A stretch of DNA of 64,000 nt from Pseudomonas sp. GV085 (GTDB taxonomy: Bacteria > Pseudomonadota > Gammaproteobacteria > Pseudomonadales > Pseudomonadaceae). Positions 16,993 to 25,591 of the stretch are shown here, piece after piece. The DNA lies in NCBI RefSeq assembly GCF_003050925.1, contig NZ_QAOV01000001.1, positions 1 to 64,000 of the forward strand, written 5' to 3'. Position 1 is the stretch's first letter. Every line of letters starts with the position of its first letter. Under the pieces are notes generated by a model. It had not been told where the DNA came from, did no database searches, and saw only the letters and a list, made by a program, of their open reading frames with translations. The translations under genes and the position numbers were made by a program.

Positions 16993-18309
16993 ATGTTCAA
17001 TAAACGCTTGAAGCAGGAGCTGTCGGCTCTTCGTGAAGAACTCTCCAGCCTCCAGCAAGTGAAGGAAAGTCTGGAAAGCGAGATGTTGGTACTGACTCTC
17101 GACAGCGATGGACGGGTTCAGTCGGTCAATCAGAACTTCCTTGGCGAGATGCACTACAAGAGCGGTGACCTGATCGGCCGACATATCGACGACTTCGTCC
17201 CGGACCACGTGAAGTTCGACGAATTCCAGCAGCGTTTCAAGCACGCGCTGACCCGTGGCGAGCACTTCGCCGGCGCAGTGCGCCTGTTGCGCGGTACGGG
17301 CCAGGAAGCCTGGTTGCGTTCGATCCTGCAACCGGTGCGCTCGGCCGATGGGCGGATCAAGTATTTTTCGATCTTCTCCAGCGACCTGACCCGCACCATC
17401 GAGGCCTCCCGCGAGCACGAGAACCTGATCGGCGCACTGGTGCGCTCCACGGCGGTGATCGAATTCGACCTCAACGGCAACGTGCTGACTGCCAACGACC
17501 GCTTCCTCAGTGGCATGGGTTACAGCCTGGCGCAGATCAAAGGTAAACATCACCGCACCTTCTGCCTGCCGGAGGAGTACAACAGTGCCGAGTACCAGGG
17601 CTTCTGGCGTCGCCTGAACGCGGGCGAGTACGTGGCCGACCGTTTCAAGCGTGTCGACAGCCACGGTCGTACGGTCTGGCTGGAGGCGTCCTACAATCCG
17701 GTGGCCGATTCCAACAACAGGCTCTACAAGGTGGTGAAGTTCGCCACGGTGATTACCGATCAGGTCAATCAGGAACAAGCCGTCGCCGAGGCCGCCAACA
17801 TTGCCTACAGCACCTCGCAGCAAACCGACCAAAGCGCCCAGCGCGGTAACGCCGTGGTGACCCAGGCCGTGGACGTGATGCGTGACCTGGCCAAGCATAT
17901 GCAAACCGCTGGCGATGGCATCGAAGCCCTGAACGAGCAGTCGCTGGTGATCGGTACCATCGTCAAAACCATCAGCGGCATTGCCGAACAGACCAACTTG
18001 CTGGCGCTCAACGCGGCTATCGAAGCGGCGCGTGCAGGCGAGCAGGGTAGGGGCTTCGCCGTGGTGGCCGATGAAGTCCGGCAACTGGCGTCGCGCACCA
18101 GCCAGGCCACCGACGAAATCGTCCTCGTGGTACGGCAGAATCAGGACATGGCGCGCAATGCCGTGGCGCTGATGACCGACGGCAAGCTCCAGGCCGAACA
18201 GGGCCTGGCGCTGGCGGCGGAAGCGGGTACGGTGATTGTCGAGATCCAGGACGGCGCGCAGAAAGTGGTCAATGCGGTGGGGCAGTTTGCCAATCAACTC
18301 ACCAACTGA
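16993..18309 (+). CDS. Soluble PAS-PAS methyl-accepting chemotaxis transducer (BdlA-like)
   Basis: 438 residues with no membrane segment. Short N-terminal coiled coil (1-30), PAS domain 1 (about 30-135), PAS domain 2 (about 145-260, with the [16 protein letters not shown]-type end), then a cytoplasmic MCP signalling domain with the hallmark hairpin tip [20 protein letters not shown] followed by [12 protein letters not shown]. The architecture equals BdlA of P. aeruginosa, which triggers biofilm dispersal, and resembles soluble Aer-type oxygen or redox sensors. No heme or flavin ligand is assigned. The signalling domain after the tip is short and there is no C-terminal CheR-docking pentapeptide. 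Confidence 0.86.
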   Translation: MFNKRLKQELSALREELSSLQQVKESLESEMLVLTLDSDGRVQSVNQNFLGEMHYKSGDLIGRHIDDFVPDHVKFDEFQQRFKHALTRGEHFAGAVRLLRGTGQEAWLRSILQPVRSADGRIKYFSIFSSDLTRTIEASREHENLIGALVRSTAVIEFDLNGNVLTANDRFLSGMGYSLAQIKGKHHRTFCLPEEYNSAEYQGFWRRLNAGEYVADRFKRVDSHGRTVWLEASYNPVADSNNRLYKVVKFATVITDQVNQEQAVAEAANIAYSTSQQTDQSAQRGNAVVTQAVDVMRDLAKHMQTAGDGIEALNEQSLVIGTIVKTISGIAEQTNLLALNAAIEAARAGEQGRGFAVVADEVRQLASRTSQATDEIVLVVRQNQDMARNAVALMTDGKLQAEQGLALAAEAGTVIVEIQDGAQKVVNAVGQFANQLTN

Positions 18310-18325
18310 CCTGCGATCAGCTCTT

Positions 18326-18349
18326 GGTGGGAGCAAGCCCGCTCCCACA
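18326..18349. repeat. Single short REP hairpin
   Basis: TGGGAGCAAGCCCGCTCCCA is one REP arm with its own dyad, placed after the chemoreceptor gene. Unlike the other elements here it has no partner arm. Confidence 0.65.
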
Positions 18350-18399
18350 GGGTTACGTGGGCGCTACAATCGGCTCTTTTCCCCCAGGAGCAGACTTCA

Positions 18400-18999
18400 A
18401 TGAGCGCTTCCCACCGCCGTCCGGTTCCCTTGTCCAAGGCCTATCGTCTGCTCAATCATGGCCCGACCGTGCTGGTCAGCGCAGCCCACGGTGGCCAGCG
18501 CAATATCATGGCGGCAGCCTGGGCCATGCCGCTGGACTTCGAACCGCCGAAAATTGCCGTGGTGCTGGACAAGTCCACCTGGACTCGCCAGTTGCTGGAA
18601 GCCTCGGGCACTTTTGTACTGAGCGTGCCATGCGCCGCTCAGGCCGACATTGTGCAAACCGTCGGTTCGACCTCCGGCCTGGAGTTGACCCAGGGCCCGG
18701 GCCGCGACAAGTTCGAGACCTACGACTTGCAGACCTTCATTGGCGAGTCAGTCGATGCGCCGATGCTCGAAGGCTGCGTGGCCTGGCTGGAATGTCGCCT
18801 GTTACCGGAGCCGAACAATCACCAGCAGTACGATCTGTTCCTGGCCGAAGTGATTGCCGCCCAGGCTGACGAACGCGTGTTCAGCGAAGGGCGCTGGCAC
18901 TTCGAAGGGCAAGATGCCTTGCGCACCTTGCACCACGTGGCGGGCGGGCACTTCCTGACCATTGGCGAGCCGGTGGACGGCAAGACCTTGCAGGTGTAA
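18400..18999 (+). CDS. Flavin reductase-like, FMN-binding protein
   Basis: 199 residues of the flavin reductase-like family (split-barrel FMN binding). The N-terminal half has the pattern NIMAAAWAMPLDFEPPKIAVVLDKSTWTR, with the FMN-contacting segment and then SGTFVLSVP, typical of the family. Ribosome site AGGAG at 18386-18390. Such proteins reduce flavins with NAD(P)H or bind FMN as oxidoreductases; the partner is unknown. Confidence 0.85.
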   Translation: MSASHRRPVPLSKAYRLLNHGPTVLVSAAHGGQRNIMAAAWAMPLDFEPPKIAVVLDKSTWTRQLLEASGTFVLSVPCAAQADIVQTVGSTSGLELTQGPGRDKFETYDLQTFIGESVDAPMLEGCVAWLECRLLPEPNNHQQYDLFLAEVIAAQADERVFSEGRWHFEGQDALRTLHHVAGGHFLTIGEPVDGKTLQV

Positions 19000-19011
19000 G
19001 CCGGTCAGCGC

Positions 19012-19380
19012 TCATATCCACACATCATTCTCGGCCATGCGCTCGCCACCTTCGCTACCGGTGTTGAGGACACCCTTGGGTTCGATCAGCAGGAGTTTTA
19101 CCTCCTGCTCGGCACAGGGCTTGTGCTCGATGCCTTTGGGCACTACATACATTTCCCCTGCATTCACCAGCACGTGGCCATCGCGAAAATCGATGCGCAG
19201 CCGGCCTTCGAGCACGATGAAGGTTTCGTCGGTATCGAGGTGGTCGTGCCAGATAAAGTCCCCCAGCAGCTTCACCACCTTGAACTGGTAGTCGTTCATT
19301 TCGGCGATGACCCGGGGCGACCAGTGGGAATCGATCTGGCTGATTTTTTCAGCGAAGTTAAGGCTTTCGTAAGCGTTCAT
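19012..19380 (-). CDS. Small single-domain cupin protein
   Basis: 122 residues forming one double-stranded beta-helix. Cupin motif 1 is DHLDTDETFIVLEGRLRIDF (H, then E spaced as metal ligands), and motif 2 is MYVVPKGIEHKPCAEQE with a His. Probably binds a metal. Its place next to the AraC-type gene on the same strand (77 bases apart) suggests joint regulation, but the substrate is unknown. Confidence 0.85.
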   Translation of the reverse strand: MNAYESLNFAEKISQIDSHWSPRVIAEMNDYQFKVVKLLGDFIWHDHLDTDETFIVLEGRLRIDFRDGHVLVNAGEMYVVPKGIEHKPCAEQEVKLLLIEPKGVLNTGSEGGERMAENDVWI

Positions 19381-19456
19381 GAAACAGCTCTCGCGGTGGT
19401 TGGTGAACCCACGATAGCCAGCGCCCCGGCGCGCTTCTTGTACGATTGTGCGTGGC

Positions 19457-20266
19457 TCAACGACGCTGCATGTTCATCCAGCGGGCCGGTGACAGACCGT
19501 AGGTTTTGCCGAATTGCCGGGTCATGTGGCTCTGGTCGGTGAAGCCTGCGATCAGCGCGGCGCTGACCAGGCTCTGACCCTGAATCAGCAGCGCACGGAC
19601 CAAGTCCAGGCGGCGCATGGTCAGGTAGCGGTAGGGGCTGGTGCCGAACAACAGGCGAAAATCCCGGGACAGGCTCCAGCGATCACGGCCACTGTGCTGC
19701 GCCAGCTCATCCAGGGTCACGGTGCGATCCAGGGCGCCGTGGATGTATTCCCGCGCACGCTGCGCGGCCACGTAATCGAAACCCGAGCGTTTGCCCGACG
19801 CACCGCAAACCGTGCTCATGGCTTGCGCCAGATCGAACAGCGCATCCTGTTCTTCCAGTGGATCGAGCGGGCAATCCAGGCTGCGCAGCAGCGCGCCCGT
19901 GGCGGCGAACAGGCGGGGATCGTTCGACAGCCCGGTCTTGATGAATGGCAGCGCTTGCCCGCCGAGCATCTGCTGGATCAGCGACGGTTCGATGTACATC
20001 ATCCGGTACTGGAACCCGGACTCGGTGCCGGCCTCGCCATCGTGGGCTTCGTCCGGGTGCAGCACGATCGTTGCGCCCGGCAGGCTGTGACGCCAGCCGC
20101 CACGATACTGAAAGCTCTGCACCCCGGCCAGGGTGTGGCCGATGGCATAGGTGTCGTGGCGGTGAAGGTCGTAGCCATGGCCGGCAAAAAACGCCTCGAA
20201 ACGCTGCAACCCGCCGACATCGGGCGCGCGAAGGAACCAGTCATTGCGAGGCGTGCGCTTGGCCAT
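19457..20266 (-). CDS. AraC-family transcriptional regulator
   Basis: About 269 residues. N-terminal cupin-like sensor with FAGHGYDLHRHDTYAIGHT, C-terminal pair of helix-turn-helices: LDELAQHSGRDRWSLSRDFR and AALIAGFTDQSHMTRQF, the second being the AraC signature. The start is placed at the Met of MAKRTPRNDW (20266); a GTG at 20299 in frame is possible. Orthologues of this type often control neighbouring transport or catabolic genes; here the cupin gene follows. Confidence 0.87.
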   Translation of the reverse strand: MAKRTPRNDWFLRAPDVGGLQRFEAFFAGHGYDLHRHDTYAIGHTLAGVQSFQYRGGWRHSLPGATIVLHPDEAHDGEAGTESGFQYRMMYIEPSLIQQMLGGQALPFIKTGLSNDPRLFAATGALLRSLDCPLDPLEEQDALFDLAQAMSTVCGASGKRSGFDYVAAQRAREYIHGALDRTVTLDELAQHSGRDRWSLSRDFRLLFGTSPYRYLTMRRLDLVRALLIQGQSLVSAALIAGFTDQSHMTRQFGKTYGLSPARWMNMQRR

Positions 20267-20431
20267 GGTGATGATCGTCTTGAGCTTGATGCGCAACACG
20301 GTAACCCAGCCGGCGGTTCCCTGTCTTCTGATCGGAAGGCGGCTTGGCCGCTAGAAAACCAAGGGTAAATACTGCAATGTGGGGCGCATTCGCTACAGGT
20401 TGTTTTTTATTTGTCAGGATGAGGCCGGGTC

Positions 20432-21526
20432 ATGAGCAAGTTGCGCGTGGGGATCATTTTCGGAGGCCGTTCGGCCGAGCATGAAGTGTCGTTGCAGTCG
20501 GCGAAAAACATCGTCGATGCGCTGGATCGTTCACGCTTCGAGCCGGTGCTGATCGGCATCGACAAACAAGGCCACTGGCACCTCAACGACCCTTCGAATT
20601 TTTTGCTGAACCAGGAAAACCCGGCGCTGATCGCCCTCAATCAATCCAATCGTGAACTGGCGGTGGTGCCGGGTAAAGCCAGCCAGCAACTGGTGGAAAC
20701 CTCCAGTCAGGAAATGCTCGGCCATGTTGATGTGATCTTCCCGATTGTCCACGGCACCCTCGGGGAAGACGGTTGCCTGCAAGGCTTGCTGCGCATGGCC
20801 GATCTGCCGTTTGTCGGCTCCGATGTACTCGGCTCGGCCGTGTGCATGGACAAGGACATCAGCAAGCGCCTGCTGCGCGATGCCGGCCTGGCCGTGACGC
20901 CGTTCGTGACATTGACCCGTGCCACGGCCGCACGTACCGGGTTTGCCGAGGTGCAGGGCAAGTTGGGTTTGCCGCTGTTCGTCAAACCGGCAAACCAGGG
21001 CTCTTCCGTGGGCGTTAGCAAGGTCGCCGACGAGGCCGAATACACCGCAGCGGTGGAGCTGGCCTTGAGTTTCGATACCAAGGTGCTGATCGAGTCTGCC
21101 GTCAGCGGCCGTGAGATTGAATGCGCGGTGCTCGGCAATGAAGACGCCATCGCCAGCGGCTGCGGCGAGATCGTGGTGCGCAGCGGGTTCTATTCCTACG
21201 ACAGCAAGTACATCGACGACACGGCGGCTGAAGTGGTGGTGCCGGCCAATATCAGCGTCGAGGCCAGCGAGCGCATTCGCGCCTTGGCCGTCGAAGCGTT
21301 CCAGATACTGGGCTGCTCCGGACTGGCCCGCGTCGATGTGTTCCTGACCGACAGCGGTGAAGTGTTGATCAACGAAATCAACTCGCTGCCCGGCTTCACT
21401 CGCATCAGCATGTACCCGAAACTGTGGCAGGCCACCGGCATGACCTACAGCGAACTGGTGACGCGACTGATCGAGCTGGCGCTGGAAAAGCACCATGTTC
21501 GGCAGGGGTTGAAGATCAGTCGATAA
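20432..21526 (+). CDS. ddlA: D-alanine--D-alanine ligase, DdlA type
   Basis: 364 residues, the DdlA length (DdlB enzymes are about 306-320). Makes the D-Ala-D-Ala dipeptide for peptidoglycan, using ATP. ATP-grasp hallmarks: N-terminal [39 protein letters not shown] lid, and the metal-binding end [12 protein letters not shown]. It is separate from the mur/fts cluster, as is usual for ddlA. Confidence 0.95.
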   Translation: MSKLRVGIIFGGRSAEHEVSLQSAKNIVDALDRSRFEPVLIGIDKQGHWHLNDPSNFLLNQENPALIALNQSNRELAVVPGKASQQLVETSSQEMLGHVDVIFPIVHGTLGEDGCLQGLLRMADLPFVGSDVLGSAVCMDKDISKRLLRDAGLAVTPFVTLTRATAARTGFAEVQGKLGLPLFVKPANQGSSVGVSKVADEAEYTAAVELALSFDTKVLIESAVSGREIECAVLGNEDAIASGCGEIVVRSGFYSYDSKYIDDTAAEVVVPANISVEASERIRALAVEAFQILGCSGLARVDVFLTDSGEVLINEINSLPGFTRISMYPKLWQATGMTYSELVTRLIELALEKHHVRQGLKISR

Positions 21527-21583
21527 GCAGAGTTCTGTATCGTCCGTATTATCGGTAGGTATGCTTGCAAGAGCCGACCCTGA

Positions 21584-21955
21584 TCAAGCGTGCTTGACCG
21601 GTTTGATCAGGCTCTGGGCGGGTATCCCGAACAGCTCGTGCAGTTTCCAGATCATCGGAAGCGTCAACGCTCGCTTGCCATTGAGTACTTCATAAACACG
21701 ATTTGTGCGGCCGATGGCAGGCGCAAGATCGGCAGCGGACAACCCGGACTGCTCCATTCTGAACTTGATCGCATCGATAGGGTTGGGTAAGTCGACCGGG
21801 AAGTGCTTCGACTCATACGACTCGATCAGCGTAATCATGATGTCAAAGTAATCTCCCTCAGGAGTGCCAATTTCTGGTTCATTCTTAAACAGTGCAGACA
21901 CGCTCTTGAGAGCAGCACGGTAATCCTCTCCGGTGTGAATCGGGTGAATGTTCAT
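21584..21955 (-). CDS. higA: HigA-type antitoxin (XRE helix-turn-helix)
   Basis: 123 residues of the HigA family. Residues 60-120 hold the helix-turn-helix (MEQSGLSAADLAPAIGRTNR followed by VYEVLNGKRALTLPMI), which binds its own operator and neutralises the mRNA-cleaving HigB toxin. The N-terminal region (TGEDYRAALKSVSALF) is typical of HigA. The gene appears intact. The toxin gene expected directly upstream survives only as a 27-codon remnant that ends 3 bases before this start. Antitoxin orphaning is inferred. Confidence 0.85.
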   Translation of the reverse strand: MNIHPIHTGEDYRAALKSVSALFKNEPEIGTPEGDYFDIMITLIESYESKHFPVDLPNPIDAIKFRMEQSGLSAADLAPAIGRTNRVYEVLNGKRALTLPMIWKLHELFGIPAQSLIKPVKHA

Positions 21956-21958
21956 GGG

Positions 21959-22042
21959 TTACTCCATTTCGACGTTATCAGCGTCGACCGTGTCGTACTG
22001 CTTGTGAGTGCTGATAAATTTTAGGTGCGCGACGCGGAAACT
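21959..22042 (-). pseudogene. higB: C-terminal remnant of a HigB toxin gene
   Basis: On the minus strand, in the frame ending at the TAA just before higA, 27 codons read FRVAHLKFISTHKQYDTVDA then DNVEME. This is a good match to the C-terminal end of HigB toxins (the FIGTHxEYDKID segment). A TAG stop lies directly upstream at 22043-22045, and beyond it the ggt terminator begins within 70 bases, so the N-terminal three quarters of the toxin are gone. The usual toxin-first, antitoxin-second spacing is kept. Confidence 0.7.
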
Positions 22043-22109
22043 CTAACCAGGGCGCAATGGATTGCGGGTAGGAAAAAGCAGCGGGAGAGAGGCGACCTGG
22101 ACATTACCA

Positions 22110-22143
22110 ATAAAAAGGGCCTACCCACCGGTAAGCCCTTTCT
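22110..22143 (-). terminator. Terminator of the ggt gene
   Basis: Stem AAGGGCTTACC/GGTAGGCCCTT with a T run on the minus strand, about 20 bases after the ggt stop. It borders the higB remnant. Confidence 0.85.
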
Positions 22144-22159
22144 CATCCCCGCGTACGAC

Positions 22160-23992
22160 TCAATCCCCCAGCGCTTGCCCTTCACGCCGCGGATCGGCCC
22201 CGCCTGTCAGCGACGCTTTGCCTTGGGCGTCCTTGACCCGAACGATCGCCTGGGTCCCGCTGGTCATGTCGATCTCGCTCACGCTGTGCCCTTTGTCTTT
22301 CAGCGCCTGAATCAGCTTCGGGCTGAACTGCCCCTGTTCCAGTTCGGTCGGGCCGTTGCGGCTGCCGAAGTTGGGCAGGTTGATGGCGGCTTGGGCATCG
22401 AGGTTCCAGTCGAGCAGGCCGATGGTGGATTTGGCCACGTATTCGATGATTTGCGAGCCGCCGGGGGAGCCGACGGTGGCGAGGAATTCGCCGCTCTGGC
22501 GGTCGAAGATCAGGGTCGGGGCCATGGAGGAGCGCGGGCGTTTGCCGGGTTCGACGCGGTTGGCGACTTTTTGCCCGTTTTCCTCGGGGATGAACGAGAA
22601 GTCGGTCATCTCGTTGTTGAGCATGAAACCCTGAACCATGATGTGCGAGCCAAACGCTGACTCGATGGTGGTGGTCATCGACACGGCACCGCCTGCGTCA
22701 TCGACGGCCACCACTTGCGAGGTGGAAATCCGCAGGGGCGAACGGTCCGGCGCATAGGCCACCCGGATGCCCGGCGGAGTGCCGGGTTTGGCCGTGCCCA
22801 TGCTGCGTTCACCGATCAGGGCGGCGCGGCTGGCCAGGTAAGCCGGGTCGACCAGGCCCTTGACCGGCACGGGTACGAAGTCTGTGTCGGCGACGTACTG
22901 AGCGCGGTCGGCGTAGGCCAGACGTTCGGCTTCTGAGATCAGGTGCACCGCTTGCGGATCGGGTTCGATGCCGGCGGGGGCCGTGGTCTTGACCGGCTTC
23001 AACGGTGCCAGCGCCAGGCGTTTATCGCGAGTCTCCAGGGCTTGCAGCGTGCCGAGGATCTGCGCCACGGCGATCCCGCCCGACGACGGCGGCGGCATGC
23101 CGCAGACTTGCCAGCGCTTGTAGTCGGTGCACAGCGGTGCGCGTTCCTTGGCCTGGTAGTTGGCGAGATCGGTCAGGGACAGGCTGCCGGGGTTGGCGTG
23201 TCCCTGTACCTTGGCCGCGATTTCCTCGGCGACCGGGCCTTTGTACAGGGCATCCGGGCCTTCATGGGCGATACGTTTGAACACGGCGGCCAGGGCCGGG
23301 TTCTTCAAGTTTGTGCCGACGGCTTTCGGGCTGCCATCGGCATTGCGCAAGTAAGCCATCATTTCCGCTGAGCGCGGCATGGACGAATCCGCGGCGATCA
23401 ACTGATGCAAGCGTGGCGAAATGGCGAAGCCTTGCTCGGCGAGCCGGATGGCCGGTTCAAACAGCTGCGCCCAAGGCAGGCGTCCGTGTTTTTGATGGGC
23501 CAGTTCCAGGGCGCGCAAGACGCCGGGCGTGCCCACCGAGCGACCGCCAATCTGCGCCTGGGTGAACCCCATCGGTTGCCCATTGGCTTGCAGGAAAAGT
23601 TTCTCGGTGGCGCCGGCCGGGGCGGTTTCACGTCCGTCGTAGGTGCGCACGGCCTTGCCATCCCAGAGTACGATCAATGCGCCGCCACCGATGCCCGAAG
23701 ACTGTGGCTCGACCAGCGTCAACACCGCTTGCATCGCAATCGCCGCGTCGATGGCCGAGCCGCCCCGGCGCAGCATGTCTCGCCCGGCTTCGGCCGCCAG
23801 CGGGTTGGCCGCCGCGGCCATGTATTTCTCGGCGTGTTGAGTTTTCAGGTCGGTGCGGAAACCGGAAGCGCTTTCCGGTGCGAGCGGCAGGGTCGGGACT
23901 GAAGCGTTGTTGCACGCGGTCAGGGTCAAAGCGCTGGCGAGCAGAACCAGAGCTGGCAGGCGATAGCGGCGCAAAGGGAAGGTTGAGAACAC
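22160..23992 (-). CDS. ggt: Gamma-glutamyltransferase (lipoprotein type)
   Basis: About 610 residues from a GTG at 23992, chosen because it gives a clean signal peptide and has GGAG about 10 bases upstream. The lipobox is ALTLTAC, so the protein is probably a lipoprotein. GGT cleaves the gamma-glutamyl bond of glutathione and amides. The precursor cuts itself before the conserved Thr in SMTTTIESAFGS, which becomes the nucleophile. Further motifs are PPPSSGGIAV and GSPGGSQII. A longer reading to 24076 is rejected because its start is not supported. Divergent from the DUF2817 peptidase gene by about 170 bases. Confidence 0.9.
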   Translation of the reverse strand: MFSTFPLRRYRLPALVLLASALTLTACNNASVPTLPLAPESASGFRTDLKTQHAEKYMAAAANPLAAEAGRDMLRRGGSAIDAAIAMQAVLTLVEPQSSGIGGGALIVLWDGKAVRTYDGRETAPAGATEKLFLQANGQPMGFTQAQIGGRSVGTPGVLRALELAHQKHGRLPWAQLFEPAIRLAEQGFAISPRLHQLIAADSSMPRSAEMMAYLRNADGSPKAVGTNLKNPALAAVFKRIAHEGPDALYKGPVAEEIAAKVQGHANPGSLSLTDLANYQAKERAPLCTDYKRWQVCGMPPPSSGGIAVAQILGTLQALETRDKRLALAPLKPVKTTAPAGIEPDPQAVHLISEAERLAYADRAQYVADTDFVPVPVKGLVDPAYLASRAALIGERSMGTAKPGTPPGIRVAYAPDRSPLRISTSQVVAVDDAGGAVSMTTTIESAFGSHIMVQGFMLNNEMTDFSFIPEENGQKVANRVEPGKRPRSSMAPTLIFDRQSGEFLATVGSPGGSQIIEYVAKSTIGLLDWNLDAQAAINLPNFGSRNGPTELEQGQFSPKLIQALKDKGHSVSEIDMTSGTQAIVRVKDAQGKASLTGGADPRREGQALGD

Positions 23993-24160
23993 GTGTGGGG
24001 TACTCCGTCCGTTGGATCTACGATCGGTGGACTTTATCGGCCGACCGGGAGGGACGCAAACCCGGCCCCACGGCACCGGCGTTTTTGTCCTTCATCAATG
24101 GCGGGATTTTCTGTAGGGTCGTTGCCAACAAACAGGCCAGAAGATCAACAAGAGGCAGAC

Positions 24161-25264
24161 ATGCAGACCGAGTTTCCCACCCAGCCCAGCTATCGCACCC
24201 AGCGTGAACAATTCCTGGCCGCCGCGACCACGGCAGGCGCAACGCTGACGGAGTATCCACACCCGCTCAAAGGACCGTTCGGCGAGCCGCTGAGTACCGA
24301 TGTGGCGGTGCTGGGTGATCCGGGCGCCAAGCGGCTGCTGATCGCGTTGAGCGGCACTCACGGGGTCGAAGGCTTCTATGGTTCGGGCTGCCAGATCAAA
24401 TGGCTGCAGGAGTTGGGCAAGCGTTCCCTGCCAGCGGATGTCGCCGTGGTCATGATCCATGCCATCAACCCCTGGGGCATGGCGTGGTTGCGCCGGGTCA
24501 ACGAAGACAACATCGACCTGAACCGCAATCACCTGGATTTCCAGCGACCGCTGCCAGACAACCAGGCCTACAACGGCCTGCACGAAATCTATGCCTGCCC
24601 ACAGTTGCACGGTCCGCAGCGTGAGCGTGCCGATGCCTTGCTCGGCGAGCAGATCCGCTTGCACGGCTGGCCGGCAGTCATGTCGATTGTCGAGGGCGGT
24701 CAGCATGCTCATCCCGACGGCCTGTTTTTCGGCGGGCTGGCACCGAGCTGGTCGAACCGCACGCTGCACCGGATTGTGCAAAAGCACGTGGCCCATGCCG
24801 AGGTCGCCATGTGTTTCGACTTGCATACCGGCGCTGGCGAGTACGGTCATCCGATGTTGTTGACCATCACCGAATCCGCCTATCCGGCGCTGGCGGATGC
24901 GCAGGCGATTTACGGCCCGTGGCTCTACAGTCTGCAAACCGGTGCCGATACCCTGAGTGAAACCGGCGTGGCGGCAACGGCCACCGGCTACACCTCGCAG
25001 GCATTGATCGATGCGCTGCCGCAGGTGCGGCTGATGCCGTTTGTCATCGAGTGCGGGACTTATCCGGGGCCGGATGTTCACCGGCATCTGCGTGATGACC
25101 ATTGGCTGCATCTGCATGGCAACCCGAGTGATGCAACAGGGCGCGAGATCAAGTTGAATCTGCTGGAGCAGTTCTATCCGGCGGATAGTGATTGGCAGGC
25201 AATGGTCTGGTTGCGGACGTGGCAGATCTGGGAGCGGGCGTTGTCGGCATTGCCGACGGTGTAG
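24161..25264 (+). CDS. DUF2817 M14-like zinc peptidase/amidohydrolase
   Basis: 367 residues. DUF2817 proteins are related to the M14 carboxypeptidases. Metal-ligand motifs are LSGTHGVEGFYGS (His and Glu) and CFDLHTGAGEYGHP (His). DLNRNHLDF is also typical. No signal peptide, so cytoplasmic. Start at 24161 with AGAGG before it. The true substrate is unknown. Neighbouring ggt on the opposite strand also acts on gamma-glutamyl or peptide-type bonds, but no link is proven. Confidence 0.82.
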   Translation: MQTEFPTQPSYRTQREQFLAAATTAGATLTEYPHPLKGPFGEPLSTDVAVLGDPGAKRLLIALSGTHGVEGFYGSGCQIKWLQELGKRSLPADVAVVMIHAINPWGMAWLRRVNEDNIDLNRNHLDFQRPLPDNQAYNGLHEIYACPQLHGPQRERADALLGEQIRLHGWPAVMSIVEGGQHAHPDGLFFGGLAPSWSNRTLHRIVQKHVAHAEVAMCFDLHTGAGEYGHPMLLTITESAYPALADAQAIYGPWLYSLQTGADTLSETGVAATATGYTSQALIDALPQVRLMPFVIECGTYPGPDVHRHLRDDHWLHLHGNPSDATGREIKLNLLEQFYPADSDWQAMVWLRTWQIWERALSALPTV

Positions 25265-25265
25265 G

Positions 25266-25379
25266 TGTAGGAGCGAGCTTGCTCGCGATGGACTCAAGAG
25301 CGCCGCGTTTAACCAGTAAACACGCGTTATCGTTAATGTCCATCGTCGGAACGCCGCCCGGAGCAAGCTCGCTCCTACA
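25266..25379. repeat. REPIN, chimeric arms
   Basis: A 114-base element. The left arm TGTAGGAGCGAGCTTGCTCG ends in GCGATGG and belongs to the type at 35810. The right arm, with GTCGGAACGCCGCCCGGAGC, belongs to the type at 414. The central CACGCGTTATCG at 25321 recurs inverted in the element at 59955. Confidence 0.85.
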
Positions 25380-25383
25380 GGCA

Positions 25384-25420
25384 TAAAAAAACGGCCTACC
25401 TTGCGGTAAGCCGTTTTTAG
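25384..25420 (-). terminator. Terminator of tRNA-Met
   Basis: The stem ACGGCTTACC/GGTAGGCCGT has T runs on both strands and lies just beyond the 3' end of the tRNA. Confidence 0.8.
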
Positions 25421-25424
25421 TACT

Positions 25425-25501
25425 TGGTGGCTACACAGGGACTTGAACCCCGGACCCCAGCATTATGAATGCTATGCTCTAACCAACTGAGCTATGTAGC
25501 C
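25425..25501 (-). tRNA. tRNA-Met (CAT), elongator
   Basis: 77 nt including an encoded CCA. Acceptor GGCTACA pairs with TGTAGCC. The D-loop is AGCTCAGTTGGTTAGAGC, the anticodon loop TTCATAA carries CAT, and the T-loop is GGTTCAAGTCC. The acceptor start and lack of initiator features place it as elongator Met. Confidence 0.95.
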
Positions 25502-25591
25502 AAGTGGCGCGCATTATTCACCGGTAACGGGGATGCGTCAAGCATAAATCTAAAATATTTCTCTGCGCTTTCAACCGTTTATCAAAATCGC

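Noticed and set aside
16948..18348. Long minus-strand frame over the soluble chemoreceptor
   Set aside because: No ribosome site or domain; the PAS-PAS-MCP frame is the true gene.
25425..25501. tRNA-Met as a possible integration site
   Set aside because: No integrase, direct repeat or GC shift nearby.
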